Shown: positions 17,398 through 25,947 of the stretch, one piece after another | Layout of the letters: each line of letters begins with the position of its first letter | Position numbering within the stretch: the stretch's first letter is position 1 | Source of the DNA: Bacillota bacterium | GTDB lineage: Bacteria; Bacillota; Clostridia; Lachnospirales; Lachnospiraceae | NCBI GenBank assembly: GCA_023391695.1 | Contig: JAEWAK010000022.1 | Coordinates: 36,431-100,430, forward strand | Direction of reading: 5' to 3' | DNA length: 64,000 nucleotides | The notes under the pieces: model-generated | Seen by the model: the letters and a program-made list of their open reading frames with translations, nothing else | Told to the model about the DNA's origin: nothing | The model's database searches: none | Made by a program: the position numbers and the translations under genes

Positions 17398-17535
17398 TTG
17401 TAAGTAAGTCTCTGCTTTTTAGCAAAGTATAAGCGGTGAGTCAGGACGTACTTATTTTTTGGCCGGAGTCAGGACTTCGGCTGAAATGCCTGCGCAGCAG
17501 GTATAAGGATAGAGCCGCAGTGTGCGGACTTGAAA
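17398..17535 (+). ncRNA. Candidate structured leader RNA upstream of the DUF975 gene
   Basis: Four consecutive stems can be drawn. AAGTAAGTC with GACGTACTT (one mismatch) is followed by a six-T run at 17455-17460, like an intrinsic terminator. Then GCCGGAG/CTTCGGC, TGCCTGC/GCAGGTA and CCGCA/TGCGG. The decamer GAGTCAGGAC occurs at 17438 and again at 17466. A terminator inside a long structured leader suggests attenuation or a riboswitch. It does not fit a class I could recognise (T-box, c-di-GMP, ZTP, THF and glycine were considered). Confidence 0.4.
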
Positions 17536-17574
17536 TATCTGCTTTAACTAAGACAATTGTCAGGAGGTATTGGT

Positions 17575-18273
17575 ATGTTATATGCAAACGACTTTCGGAG
17601 AATAGCAAGAGAAGCCCTTAGCGGAAAGTGGGGGCTTGCGGTGGGAACCGGATTTGTTGCGGCACTTCTGGGTGTAAATAACAGCTATGGAGGCTCTTCC
17701 AGCTTCCGGTATGAAAACGTGAAGGATAATATAAATTCCGGTTTTGGAATCAGTCCATCCATTTTTATACTCTGGCTGTCCCTTGCGATCGGTTTTTTAG
17801 TTTTGTTCTATTTATTTTTAGGTGGTGTAATCCAGCTTGGGTATTGCCGCTTTAACCTGAATTTGATTGATGGTACCAATCCCAGGTTCCAGGACCTGTT
17901 TTCCAGGTTCGATATTTTCTGGAAGGGGGTCGGATTGCAGCTGCTGGTTACCTTATATACCATACTGTGGTCTCTGCTGTTTATCATTCCGGGTATTATA
18001 GCCGCCCTGAGTTATTCCATGGCACCGTATATCCTTGCGGAAAATCCGTCCATGGGTATTCAGGAAGCCATCGGGCGGTCCAAAGAAATGATGGACGGGA
18101 ATAAATGGCGTCTGTTCTGCCTTAACCTGAGCTTTATCGGCTGGGGAATTCTTAGCATGCTGACCTTTGGTATCGGGCTTTTATGGCTGAATCCCTATGT
18201 CAGTGCATCCTATGCGGCTTTTTATAATGAAGTCTCCGGCAGGAATACCGGTTACCTTGAGCTTGAGGGATAA
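17575..18273 (+). CDS. DUF975 family membrane protein
   Basis: Integral membrane protein of 232 aa with no known biochemical function. It has the DUF975 pattern: a short soluble N-terminus (YANDFRRIAREALSGKWGLAV), a TM, a Ser/Gly-rich stretch, TMs near residues 65-90, 125-150 and 190-215, the conserved IPGIIAALSYSMAPYILAE and IGRSKEMMDGNKWRLF segments between them, and a YVSASYAAFY end. The start is ATG 17575, eight bases after AGGAGG; an upstream TTG at 17557 is disfavoured. It is preceded by the structured leader and closed by a strong terminator, so it is monocistronic. Confidence 0.82.
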   Translation: MLYANDFRRIAREALSGKWGLAVGTGFVAALLGVNNSYGGSSSFRYENVKDNINSGFGISPSIFILWLSLAIGFLVLFYLFLGGVIQLGYCRFNLNLIDGTNPRFQDLFSRFDIFWKGVGLQLLVTLYTILWSLLFIIPGIIAALSYSMAPYILAENPSMGIQEAIGRSKEMMDGNKWRLFCLNLSFIGWGILSMLTFGIGLLWLNPYVSASYAAFYNEVSGRNTGYLELEG

Positions 18274-18301
18274 ATGAATTGTTTTAGAATAGAAAACTTT
18301 T

Positions 18302-18336
18302 AAACGGGACGCCAGGTGGATAGAGGCGTCCCGTTT
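18302..18336. terminator. Bidirectional terminator between convergent genes
   Basis: AAACGGGACGCC pairs perfectly with GGCGTCCCGTTT over 12 bases with an 11-base loop. It lies between the convergent DUF975 and flagellin-like genes and can serve both strands. Confidence 0.85.
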
Positions 18337-18339
18337 CGG

Positions 18340-19098
18340 TTACAACAATAACCTTTGTTTGATTAACTCATTGTCCATTATGCCTTTCTGCATGAAAAAC
18401 TGGTACTGCTGTATAATCTGTTCCTTTTTCAGCTCGACAACATTTTTACCGTAATCAAGATCGGCAATGTTGCTTGCACCGGAGGTCAGATTGATATTTG
18501 CATTGGTGTTGTAGTTAATGACGTGGGTCAATGCATTATAAGAAGCACCGTTTTCACTTCGGGCATCCGTTACGGTTTGAATGGCATCGTCAATTTTAGA
18601 AATATCAAAGTCGTCGGTTAAGTCATAATCAGCTATTCCCAGGGTATCCAAAGTGGAATTGACCAGATTTATTTTCATACCGTTACCTTGAGGATTTGTG
18701 GCAAGGTTTAAATCTGCCATACTTCCGTCCAATAATTTCTTAGTATTAAACTCGGTTCCAACTGCCGTAGACTGAATCTCTTTCTTAAGCTGCTCCACTT
18801 CATCCTGCATGGCCTGTTTGTCATCACTACTGTAAATTGCCGAATTTGAGGCCTGTATGCTCAGTTCCCGGATCCTTTGCAGATAATCCGCTATACTGCT
18901 TAATGCACCGTCGGATACTTTAAGCAGATCCTGGCCGGCTGCGGCATTATTTGTACCGGCGTCATACCCCCTGGTTTGGGATTTCAGCTTTTCAACAATG
19001 GACAAACCGGCGGGATTATCGGCTGCCGTTTTAAGCTGATAGCCGCTGGCAAAATTATCGTAACCGATTCCATGATAACCGATAGGTGAAATACTCAT
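18340..19098 (-). CDS. Orphan flagellin-like protein
   Basis: Flagellin homologue of 252 aa. The D1 helical region is clear: LKTAADNPAGLSIVEKLKSQ near residue 22, then GQDLLKVSDGALSSIADYLQ and RIRELSIQASNS, and DEVEQLKKEIQ ... GTEFNTKKLLDGS. Compared with normal flagellins, the first 20 or so residues of the N-terminal D0 helix (usually MxINxNxxAxNA) are replaced by MSISPIGYHGIGYDN. The C-terminus is shortened and ends in MDNELIKQRLLL instead of the usual LLQ-type polymerising helix. AAGGAGG precedes the ATG. No other flagellar gene is nearby. Whether it polymerises into a filament is doubtful. Confidence 0.8.
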   Translation of the reverse strand: MSISPIGYHGIGYDNFASGYQLKTAADNPAGLSIVEKLKSQTRGYDAGTNNAAAGQDLLKVSDGALSSIADYLQRIRELSIQASNSAIYSSDDKQAMQDEVEQLKKEIQSTAVGTEFNTKKLLDGSMADLNLATNPQGNGMKINLVNSTLDTLGIADYDLTDDFDISKIDDAIQTVTDARSENGASYNALTHVINYNTNANINLTSGASNIADLDYGKNVVELKKEQIIQQYQFFMQKGIMDNELIKQRLLL

Positions 19099-19261
19099 AT
19101 CACCACCTCCTTTCCAATAAAAGCAAACATCAATGAGTTACATGTATTATTTCGGTAAATGTTGCAGATTCTATTAGCAAAGGCGGGAAAGCACCTTTTG
19201 GACCTGGGGAGTTTGTAAAAAATATTCTAAAAATATCAATATAATTTAAGGAGCCGGAAAT

Positions 19262-19867
19262 ATGAGTAAAGTGTTATATATCAAAGCAAATACAAAACCG
19301 GAAGGTGTTTCAAGGACATTTAAAATATCCGATAAATTTATCGATGCCTATAAAGAATATCACCCCGGAGATGATATTATTACATTGGATCTTTACAAGG
19401 AAAATATTAATTTTCTTTCGGCGCAAGATATTAATTCCGTATTTGGGCTAAAGACAGAAGAAAGCAAACATCATCCGGTTTTAAAATATGCGTATCAGTT
19501 TATGGAAGCCGATAAGATTATTGTTGCAGCTCCTTTGTGGAATTTAAGCATACCTGCCATATTAAAAGCTTACATCGATTATATATCCGTTTCGGGAATT
19601 ACCTTTCAATATACCGCAGAAGGCCCGGTGGGGCTGTGCCGGGAAAAAAAGGTCCTCCATATTGTTGCAAGAGGCGGAGGATATTCGGAAGGTCCGGGTG
19701 CGGCTTATGAAATGGGGGACAGGTATTTAAGGACGATTTTCGGATTTTTTGGAATAAATGATTTTATCACAATTGCCGCTGAGAATTTGGATGTAGTCGG
19801 GGAAGATGTTGAAGGAATCGTAAATGGTTCCATCCGGGATGCAAGGCAGGTAGCAGAGGAATTTTAA
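19262..19867 (+). CDS. azoR: FMN-dependent NADH-azoreductase family protein
   Basis: Flavodoxin-fold quinone/azo reductase of 201 aa. The N-terminal phosphate-binding loop is replaced by the AzoR-type KANTKPEGVSRTFKIS, followed by HHPVLKYAYQFMEADKIIVA, the FMN-contacting PLWNLSIPAILKAYIDY and the GGGYS loop near residue 137. NADH reduces bound FMN, which then reduces quinones or azo bonds; the physiological role is usually thiol or quinone stress defence. AAGGAG precedes the ATG. Stand-alone gene with its own terminator. Confidence 0.9.
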   Translation: MSKVLYIKANTKPEGVSRTFKISDKFIDAYKEYHPGDDIITLDLYKENINFLSAQDINSVFGLKTEESKHHPVLKYAYQFMEADKIIVAAPLWNLSIPAILKAYIDYISVSGITFQYTAEGPVGLCREKKVLHIVARGGGYSEGPGAAYEMGDRYLRTIFGFFGINDFITIAAENLDVVGEDVEGIVNGSIRDARQVAEEF

Positions 19868-19884
19868 GTTATATGAAGGAGTTA

Positions 19885-19934
19885 AACTCCCGGGGTTTTA
19901 AGTTGCTAAACTTTTAACTCCGGGGGTTCTTTTA
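19885..19934 (+). terminator. Rho-independent terminator after azoR
   Basis: AACTCCCGGGGTTTTAAGTT pairs with AACTTTTAACTCCGGGGGTT around a four-base loop, with a CTTTT tract following. Confidence 0.85.
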
Positions 19935-20240
19935 ATTAAAAAAGGGAACAGATGCAGGTGGACGGGCTGTGCCGGGACATCTGCCGAAAAGCAGCATAAC
20001 GTTGATTAAGAAGCATTTTCCGGGATAATTTTCTCTCGTATATTTGTTTCTGTTCGGCCAGATATGTTATATGATAAAATTAAAGTATATTTAAGGTTAT
20101 TATGGTATACTTCCTTTAAAGATATAATGGAGTCATATTCAGGAAAATTAAACCATATGAGAAATACCGAGTGGTTCTGATTTCCGGTATTTCTCAGACT
20201 GGATGTTAAAATATAACAGGGTCAAGGAGGAAATAGAATA
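19935..20240 (+). promoter_or_regulatory. Promoter and leader of the response-regulator/kinase pair
   Basis: About 305 bases with no gene. TTAAAG (20080), TTAAGG (20091) and TTTAAAG (20115) repeats precede a TATAAT at 20123-20128, resembling an OmpR-class site and consistent with autoregulation; similar repeats lie upstream of the VTC operon. The leader contains a perfect 11-base hairpin, GAGAAATACCG/CGGTATTTCTC (20159-20195), without a T-run. Confidence 0.45.
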
Positions 20241-20915
20241 ATGAGGATTTTGCTTGCTGAAGATGAAAAGGAATTATCAAATGCTTTGGCTGCTATTTTA
20301 AAACACAATCATTATCTGGTGGATGCGGTGTATAATGGGGCGGAGGCACTGGATTACGGACTGACGGGGAATTACGACGGAATCATCCTGGATATTATGA
20401 TGCCTAAAATGAATGGCCTTAAGGTATTGGAGAAATTAAGGGAAAATGGCATTTCCACTCCCATTCTGATGCTTACTGCCAAAACAGAAATTGAAGACCG
20501 TATTGCCGGGCTGGATAAGGGGGCGGATGATTATCTTGGCAAGCCATTTGCCATGGGGGAATTACTGGCCAGGGTCCGTGCCATGACCAGGCGGAAACCG
20601 GAATTTATGCCAAGTGTAATCTGCTTTGGCAATATCAGCCTCAACCGGGAAAGTTATGAATTATCCGATGGAAAAACTACCGTAAGATTAAGTAACAAAG
20701 AATTCCAAATGCTCGAAATGCTCTTAAATAATCCAAAGCGGCTGATTTCCACGGAACAGTTTATGGAAAATATCTGGGGTTATGAAGCGGAAGCCGAAAT
20801 CAGCGTGGTATGGGTATATATTTCATATCTTCGCAAGAAGCTGGAATCCCTGGATACGGAGGTTAAAATCAAGGCGGTCAGGGGCGTTGGCTATACCCTG
20901 GAGGAAGGCAAATGA
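20241..20915 (+). CDS. OmpR-family response regulator
   Basis: Response regulator of 224 aa. Receiver: EDEKE near residue 7-11, phospho-acceptor in GIILDIMMPKMNG, LTAKTE and GKPF. Effector: winged helix with LSNKEFQMLEMLLNNPKRLI, WVYISYLRKKLE and VRGVGYTL. CAAGGAGG precedes the ATG. It overlaps the kinase gene by four bases. The nearby VTC-DUF4956-lipoprotein operon carries repeats like those at its own promoter and is the likely target. Confidence 0.92.
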   Translation: MRILLAEDEKELSNALAAILKHNHYLVDAVYNGAEALDYGLTGNYDGIILDIMMPKMNGLKVLEKLRENGISTPILMLTAKTEIEDRIAGLDKGADDYLGKPFAMGELLARVRAMTRRKPEFMPSVICFGNISLNRESYELSDGKTTVRLSNKEFQMLEMLLNNPKRLISTEQFMENIWGYEAEAEISVVWVYISYLRKKLESLDTEVKIKAVRGVGYTLEEGK

Positions 20916-22141
20916 TCAAAAAACTACAAAGAAAATTCATCATGATTACCATGATGTCCCTGACTCTGGTAATGGTGCTTGTGGTGGGATCCATCAATAT
21001 CATAAATTTCTATCAGATGGACCACCGGGTGAATGGGGCAATTAAGATATTATCCGATAACCACGGCAAATTCCCGAAGTTTGAGAGGGGCGGCCCCCCT
21101 AAGGGAAAACCGGGTTTCGGCTTTCAGATGAATGAGGAAACACCCTTTGAAACCAGGTATTTTACGGTAGAGGCCAGGGAAGACGGCAGTGTCTGGGAAA
21201 TTGATACGAGCCACATTGCTGCCGTATCTTCGGAAGATGCCATAAGTTATTCGAATAAGGTAATGGAAACAGGTAAAAACAGCGGATACGAAGACATTTA
21301 TAAATATGTGGTCGTAAAGCAGTCCTATGGTTTTATGATTATCTTTATTGACTGCAGAAGCCAGATCCAGACGGTCAAATTATTTTTACTGATATCCTGC
21401 GGGGTAGCACTGATGACACTGCTTTTGGTTTTCCTTTTAGTTTCAGTCTTTTCCAGAAGGGCCATGAAACCGTTTATCGTGAGTATGGAAAAGCAAAAGC
21501 AGTTCATTACGGACGCGGGCCATGAGATTAAGACTCCCCTGGCGATTATTTCAGCCAATACGGATGTCCTGGAACTGACCGGAGGCGAAAATGAATGGAT
21601 TACCAGCATCCGTAACCAGACAGGACGCCTTGATAAGCTGGTCAAAAATCTTTTGATGCTTTCCAAAATGGATGAGGATAATATAAAATTAATGTTCCAT
21701 GAGTTTGACATCAGCCAGGCAGTTTCAGAAATAGCAGGTTCTTTTGAAGCCCTAGCGGAAACACAGAATAAAAAATTACAGCTGGAGATCCAGCCGGGTC
21801 TTACCATCTATGGGGATGAAGGCAGCATACACCAGCTTATTTCTATCTTGACGGATAATGCCCTGAAATATTCCGATCCGAACGGGATCGTTAAAATTTC
21901 GTTATCGGCTGCTAAAAAAGGCGTTAAACTGGAAGTTTACAACACAACGGAGGATATGGATATGGAAAACCTGAATCAGTTATTTGACCGGTTTTACCGG
22001 GTCGATTCTTCAAGATCCAGGGAAACCGGAGGTTACGGAATCGGGCTTTCCATTGCAAAATCCATCGCAGAGGCACACCACGGAAGGATTTCGGTAAAAA
22101 GTGAGGATGGAAAATCCATATGTTTTACGGTAATTTTTTAA
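20912..22141 (+). CDS. Sensor histidine kinase
   Basis: Membrane kinase of 409 aa. TM1 near residues 10-30, an extracytoplasmic sensor of about 110 residues including a Gly/Pro-rich RGGPPKGKPGFGF segment, TM2 near 150-175, no clear HAMP, then HisKA motif TDAGHEIKTPLAIISANTDV, N-box LTDNALKYSD, and a G-box ETGGYGIGLSIAKSI. ATGA overlap with its regulator. The signal is unknown; the position suggests envelope or phosphate-related control of the genes that follow. Confidence 0.9.
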   Translation: MIKKLQRKFIMITMMSLTLVMVLVVGSINIINFYQMDHRVNGAIKILSDNHGKFPKFERGGPPKGKPGFGFQMNEETPFETRYFTVEAREDGSVWEIDTSHIAAVSSEDAISYSNKVMETGKNSGYEDIYKYVVVKQSYGFMIIFIDCRSQIQTVKLFLLISCGVALMTLLLVFLLVSVFSRRAMKPFIVSMEKQKQFITDAGHEIKTPLAIISANTDVLELTGGENEWITSIRNQTGRLDKLVKNLLMLSKMDEDNIKLMFHEFDISQAVSEIAGSFEALAETQNKKLQLEIQPGLTIYGDEGSIHQLISILTDNALKYSDPNGIVKISLSAAKKGVKLEVYNTTEDMDMENLNQLFDRFYRVDSSRSRETGGYGIGLSIAKSIAEAHHGRISVKSEDGKSICFTVIF

Positions 22142-22168
22142 TAAGATAGACTTAGGGGTGATATGCTC

Positions 22169-22205
22169 AGGTGCTGTTGAAGCTATTTTTCAACAGCACC
22201 TTTTT
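22169..22205 (+). terminator. Rho-independent terminator after the kinase gene
   Basis: AGGTGCTGTTGAA pairs with TTCAACAGCACCT around a short loop and is followed by a five-T run. Confidence 0.85.
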
Positions 22206-22385
22206 CTATTTGGCTGATTTTCTGATGAGAAAGCTCTGACAGAAGGCTTCGAATGGCTTCAGACAGGAAGATTGTCATTGAAGTGACAGCGCGTCAGAGT
22301 TAAAATCCGGCTTTGAAGCTGCAATACGGCAGCGAAAATTAGGCCAGATCAGCTTTTCGCTATGTAAAATTAATGTAAAGAAAAT
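22206..22385. other. Intergenic spacer
   Basis: No gene. It separates the kinase terminator from the VTC promoter region. A TGTAAAAT/TGTAAAG pair at 22363-22380 may extend the regulator-binding array that follows. Confidence 0.4.
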
Positions 22386-22429
22386 TTAAAGTTTTCTTTA
22401 AGGTTCATTTTAAGTTAGGGGTGTACAAT
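22386..22429 (+). promoter_or_regulatory. Candidate response-regulator operator and -10 box of the VTC operon
   Basis: TTAA cores recur at 22386, 22398 and 22410, exactly 12 bases apart, within TTTAAAG, CTTTAAGG and TTTTAAGTT. A TACAAT -10 box sits at 22424-22429, with no good -35. Regular direct repeats replacing the -35 box are typical of promoters activated by OmpR-class regulators, and such a regulator is encoded just upstream. Confidence 0.5.
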
Positions 22430-22470
22430 TATTTTATTACCAAAAAAGAAAAAGAACAGGAGGGGTTTTA

Positions 22471-23205
22471 ATGAACCAATATCAGGATACTTTTAAAAGA
22501 TATGAAAAAAAATATTTGCTGAGTGCCGGGAAATATGAGTTGTTACGGTTTCGATTACAGGATTATCTGACGGAAGACGAGTATGGGAAAACAACCATCT
22601 GCAATATTTATTTTGATACGCCGGATCACCGGCTGATCCGCGATTCCATGGAAAAGCCGGTATATAAAGAGAAGCTCAGGCTAAGAAGTTATGGAACCCC
22701 GCAGGAATATGACAGGGTTTTCATCGAATTAAAAAAGAAATATAAAGGGGTTGTGTATAAAAGACGGGTAGTATCGGAGCTTTCTACGGCAGAACGTTAT
22801 TTATACAAATTGGAACCGGTATGTGAAACGTCCCAGATTACCAGGGAAATTGACTGGTTCCTGGATTTTTACGAAAACCTGAAACCGGCTATGTATATAT
22901 CCTATAACCGGATTGCCCTGTATGGCAGGGAAGATAATAACCTGCGTATTACTTTTGACAGCAATATCCTGTGGAGGGAAAATGAACTTTGGCTGGAGAG
23001 AGGAGTCTGGGGCAATCCGATACTTAAAGAGGGTTCCTGGCTGATGGAGATTAAGATTCCGGGGGCTATGCCCCTCTGGCTGGCCCATATTTTAAATGAG
23101 CTGGAAATTTATCCGGGCTCCTTTTCCAAGTACGGAAAAGGGTATGAGGAATCCTTAATTCTAAAAAAATATGAAAATAAAACTGGGGAGGTTTTATATG
23201 CTTAA
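22471..23205 (+). CDS. VTC-domain protein, polyphosphate-polymerase-like
   Basis: Triphosphate-tunnel protein of 244 aa covering only the VTC catalytic domain. The basic tunnel residues are visible: RYEKKY at 10-15, KLRLRSY at 68-74, ELKKKYKGVVYKRR at 86-99, and the acidic MEIK near 190. In yeast Vtc4 this fold makes polyphosphate from ATP; bacterial versions are unproven in general. AGGAGG precedes the ATG. It overlaps the DUF4956 gene by eight bases, a pairing frequently seen in bacteria, and a Cthe_2159-type lipoprotein follows. Confidence 0.85.
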   Translation: MNQYQDTFKRYEKKYLLSAGKYELLRFRLQDYLTEDEYGKTTICNIYFDTPDHRLIRDSMEKPVYKEKLRLRSYGTPQEYDRVFIELKKKYKGVVYKRRVVSELSTAERYLYKLEPVCETSQITREIDWFLDFYENLKPAMYISYNRIALYGREDNNLRITFDSNILWRENELWLERGVWGNPILKEGSWLMEIKIPGAMPLWLAHILNELEIYPGSFSKYGKGYEESLILKKYENKTGEVLYA

Positions 23206-23863
23206 TTCAATTTTAACGGGAACTTTTTCAATCGGTACTCTTTTAATCTGTATGGTATGTTCCATATTGTTAGGAACCGTAATGGCGTGGATCCACAGCT
23301 TATATAACAGCAGCAGTAAGGGGTTTATCATGACAATAGTCCTGCTTCCGGCCATTGTGCAGATGGTCATTATGCTGGTCAACGGGAATCTTGGCACCGG
23401 AATTGCCGTAATGGGTGCTTTCAGTCTGGTACGTTTCCGCTCCATACCCGGAAACGCCAAAGAAATCAACAGTATTTTTATGGCTATGGCGGTGGGGCTG
23501 GCAACCGGAACCGGGTATCTGGCAGCTGCGGTTATTTTTGTTATCATTCTTGGAGGTGTAAATATCCTTTATAATGCCACCGGTTTTGGTGAGAAGAAAC
23601 AAAAGGAAAAGGAACTTAAGATTACCATACCGGAAGGGCTGGATTATACGGGTGTTTTTGATGACCTGTTCAGCCGCTATACCACAAAAAATGAACTGAT
23701 CCAGGTCAGAACTGCCAATATGGGCAGCCTTTATAAACTGAACTACCGGATAAAATTAAAAAATCCTGCCGAAGAAAAGGCATTCCTTGATGAGCTGCGC
23801 TGCAGAAACGGTAACCTGGAAATCGCCTGCGGCAAAGTAACCTTTGCAAGTGATGAACTTTAA
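23198..23863 (+). CDS. DUF4956 membrane protein
   Basis: Membrane protein of 221 aa with hydrophobic segments near residues 8-30, 42-65, and 90-125, the family motif GAFSLVRFRSIPGNAKEI in the middle, and a soluble C-terminal domain of about 90 residues. Function unknown; it habitually accompanies VTC proteins and may be their membrane partner. The start is ATG 23198 behind GGGGAGG; an upstream ATG at 23171 lies inside the VTC gene and has no ribosome site. Confidence 0.85.
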   Translation: MLNSILTGTFSIGTLLICMVCSILLGTVMAWIHSLYNSSSKGFIMTIVLLPAIVQMVIMLVNGNLGTGIAVMGAFSLVRFRSIPGNAKEINSIFMAMAVGLATGTGYLAAAVIFVIILGGVNILYNATGFGEKKQKEKELKITIPEGLDYTGVFDDLFSRYTTKNELIQVRTANMGSLYKLNYRIKLKNPAEEKAFLDELRCRNGNLEIACGKVTFASDEL

Positions 23864-23885
23864 CAGAAAGAAAGTGAGGTAGTGA

Positions 23886-25688
23886 ATGGGAAAGAAATTA
23901 AAATATTATTTATCCATCCTGACAATTTCGGCAATTATATTTACCGGCTGCGGATCCAGTCAGGACAATCAGTCGGAACTTTCCGCAGGCAGTACGGGTA
24001 ATCAGACGGAAACTTTGGCGGGCGATACGGATGTACAGGAGGAAAGTGATACCGCAGCCGCTTCCCAGGTGGTTGTAGATACGGAATTTACGGCAAATGA
24101 CCTGGAAGTAGGCTATGAAGAAAGTACGGCTGTGAATATAACTTTAGGGGACGGCGGTATTAATGTATCCGGTGACGGTGCAGACGTAAAAGATAATGTA
24201 GTGACAATCACCGGGGAAGGTACTTATGTCCTTTCCGGTTCTATAAGCAATGGCCAGATTGTGGTAGACGCGGGGGATTCGGATAAGATCCATATCATTT
24301 TAAACGGGATATCGGTCACCTGTCCGGAAAACGCCCCCATATATATTAAAAATGCGGATAAGGTATTCATTACCCTCAATGAGGGCACGGAAAATACATT
24401 AACCGATGGCAGTGAATATGTCCAGACGGATGATAATAATGTGGACGGCGTTATTTTCAGTAAAGCCGACTTAACCATAAACGGGAGTGGAACCTTGATC
24501 ATTACCGGCAATTATAAGCATGGAATTGCATCCAAGGACGACCTGGTTATTACCGGAGGAACCTATCATATAACAGCGGCAAAGGATGCATTAAACGGAA
24601 AAGACTGTGTAAAAATCAAAGACGGCACTTTCAACCTGAGTGCGGAAACCGGAAATGGGATCCAGTCAAAGAACGGGGATGATGCCACCAAAGGATATGT
24701 ATATGTAGCCGGAGGGGATATTACCGTTTCAAAAAGCCGGGAAGGAATTGAGGGAACCGTAATTCTGATTGAAGATGGGACCATTCATATAACCGCGGAA
24801 GACGACGGGTTTAATGCGGCAAGCGGCAGCAGTGAGACTACGGAGGATCCTGTGGCCAATACAGGAACGGATATTGGAAACGGTGAAAGACCTGCAGAAA
24901 TGCCGGATTTAAGGAACAGGGAAGAGCCTGATACGGCTTCGGACAGTACATCCGGTACGGATACAACAGGTACGGTAACAGGCGGTGTATCCGATGGAGC
25001 AAAGGAAACAGCGGATATGCCGGCAGATGACATAACCGGTGGAATTGTATCTGAAACGGCAGAAACAGATTCACAAAGGCCTGGAAGGCCGGAGGGAGGC
25101 GATTTCAAAGGTGGTTTTGGAGGCGGCTTCGGAGGAGGCGGTGGTTTCGAAGCAGATACGAATTGTTATATTTCAATTACCGGGGGAACCGTTTATATTA
25201 ACGCATCCGGTGACGGAATTGATTCAAACGGAGCCTTAACCGTATCCGGCGGTAATATTTATGTAAGCGGACCGGTCAATAATGGTAATGGGGCCCTGGA
25301 TTACAATGGGACAGCGGATATTACCGGAGGAACCGTTATAGCGGTGGGCAGTTCGGGTATGGCCCAGGGATTTTCAGACACCTCCACCCAGTATTCCCTT
25401 TTATATAATCTGACAGCAGTAAGCGATGCCGGTACGGAAGTAAAACTGACGGATGAAGAGGGGAATGTAGTGGCGTCCTATACTCCGGATAAGGAGTATC
25501 AGTCGGTAGTCATCAGTACGCCTGAGCTTAAGAAGGATGGAATTTATACCTTGACGTGCGGGGAACAGACAGCGCAAATCACTCTCTCATCCGTGGTGAC
25601 CAGTAACGGGCAGCAGGGAATGGGCGGCGGCCCCGGTGGCGGAGGACGCAGAAGAGAAGCAGGCCAGGCCAGTTCGGACAATCCGTAA
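23886..25688 (+). CDS. Cthe_2159-type carbohydrate-binding beta-helix lipoprotein
   Basis: Surface lipoprotein of 600 aa. Signal peptide with lipobox FTGC (C22), a Ser/Thr/Glu linker, then repetitive beta strands (VVTITGEGTYVLSGSI, DLTINGSGTLIITGNY, DLVITGGTYHITAAKDAL) typical of the Cthe_2159 fold, a right-handed beta helix shown to bind acidic polysaccharide in Clostridium thermocellum. A Thr/Gly/Pro-rich insert and a GGFGGGFGGGGG tract (near residue 405-420) separate two helix halves, and the C-terminus is again Gly/Arg-rich. Third gene of the VTC operon. A role in cell-envelope or polysaccharide attachment is inferred. Confidence 0.8.
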   Translation: MGKKLKYYLSILTISAIIFTGCGSSQDNQSELSAGSTGNQTETLAGDTDVQEESDTAAASQVVVDTEFTANDLEVGYEESTAVNITLGDGGINVSGDGADVKDNVVTITGEGTYVLSGSISNGQIVVDAGDSDKIHIILNGISVTCPENAPIYIKNADKVFITLNEGTENTLTDGSEYVQTDDNNVDGVIFSKADLTINGSGTLIITGNYKHGIASKDDLVITGGTYHITAAKDALNGKDCVKIKDGTFNLSAETGNGIQSKNGDDATKGYVYVAGGDITVSKSREGIEGTVILIEDGTIHITAEDDGFNAASGSSETTEDPVANTGTDIGNGERPAEMPDLRNREEPDTASDSTSGTDTTGTVTGGVSDGAKETADMPADDITGGIVSETAETDSQRPGRPEGGDFKGGFGGGFGGGGGFEADTNCYISITGGTVYINASGDGIDSNGALTVSGGNIYVSGPVNNGNGALDYNGTADITGGTVIAVGSSGMAQGFSDTSTQYSLLYNLTAVSDAGTEVKLTDEEGNVVASYTPDKEYQSVVISTPELKKDGIYTLTCGEQTAQITLSSVVTSNGQQGMGGGPGGGGRRREAGQASSDNP

Positions 25689-25800
25689 TGCGATAAGCCT
25701 GATCAGGGATTGGCACTGTATGGAGCCATAAGAGTAATTTTATAAATCATTGGAGTTTAGCTCCGGTACCGGTAAGCAGAAATTTTAAAATAATAAAAAA

Positions 25801-25902
25801 ATGGGCTATATTTCACTTAAAAATTTATGTGAAACAGAGGAGCGGCGGCAGTTATTGCCGCTGTCTGCCTGTCAGACAAGAACTTCGTGAAATATAACCC
25901 AT
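25801..25902. repeat. 102-base inverted-repeat structure
   Basis: ATGGGCTATATTTCAC is answered by GTGAAATATAACCCAT, a 16-base stem with one G-T-type mismatch. Nested inside are GCGGCGGCAG/CTGCCGC-like and CTGTCTG/CAGACAG-like stems. It lies between the convergent lipoprotein and desulfoferrodoxin genes and may act as a complex terminator. Its size and nested form also suit a small non-autonomous element. Confidence 0.5.
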
Positions 25903-25947
25903 ATTATGTTTTAAGTAAATTTATGCGGAAGTCTTTTGATCAAAAGC

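Noticed and set aside
17436..17621. 61-aa frame overlapping the DUF975 start
   Set aside because: It lies across the structured leader, has no ribosome site, and reads as low-complexity basic sequence; the DUF975 frame is clearly coding.
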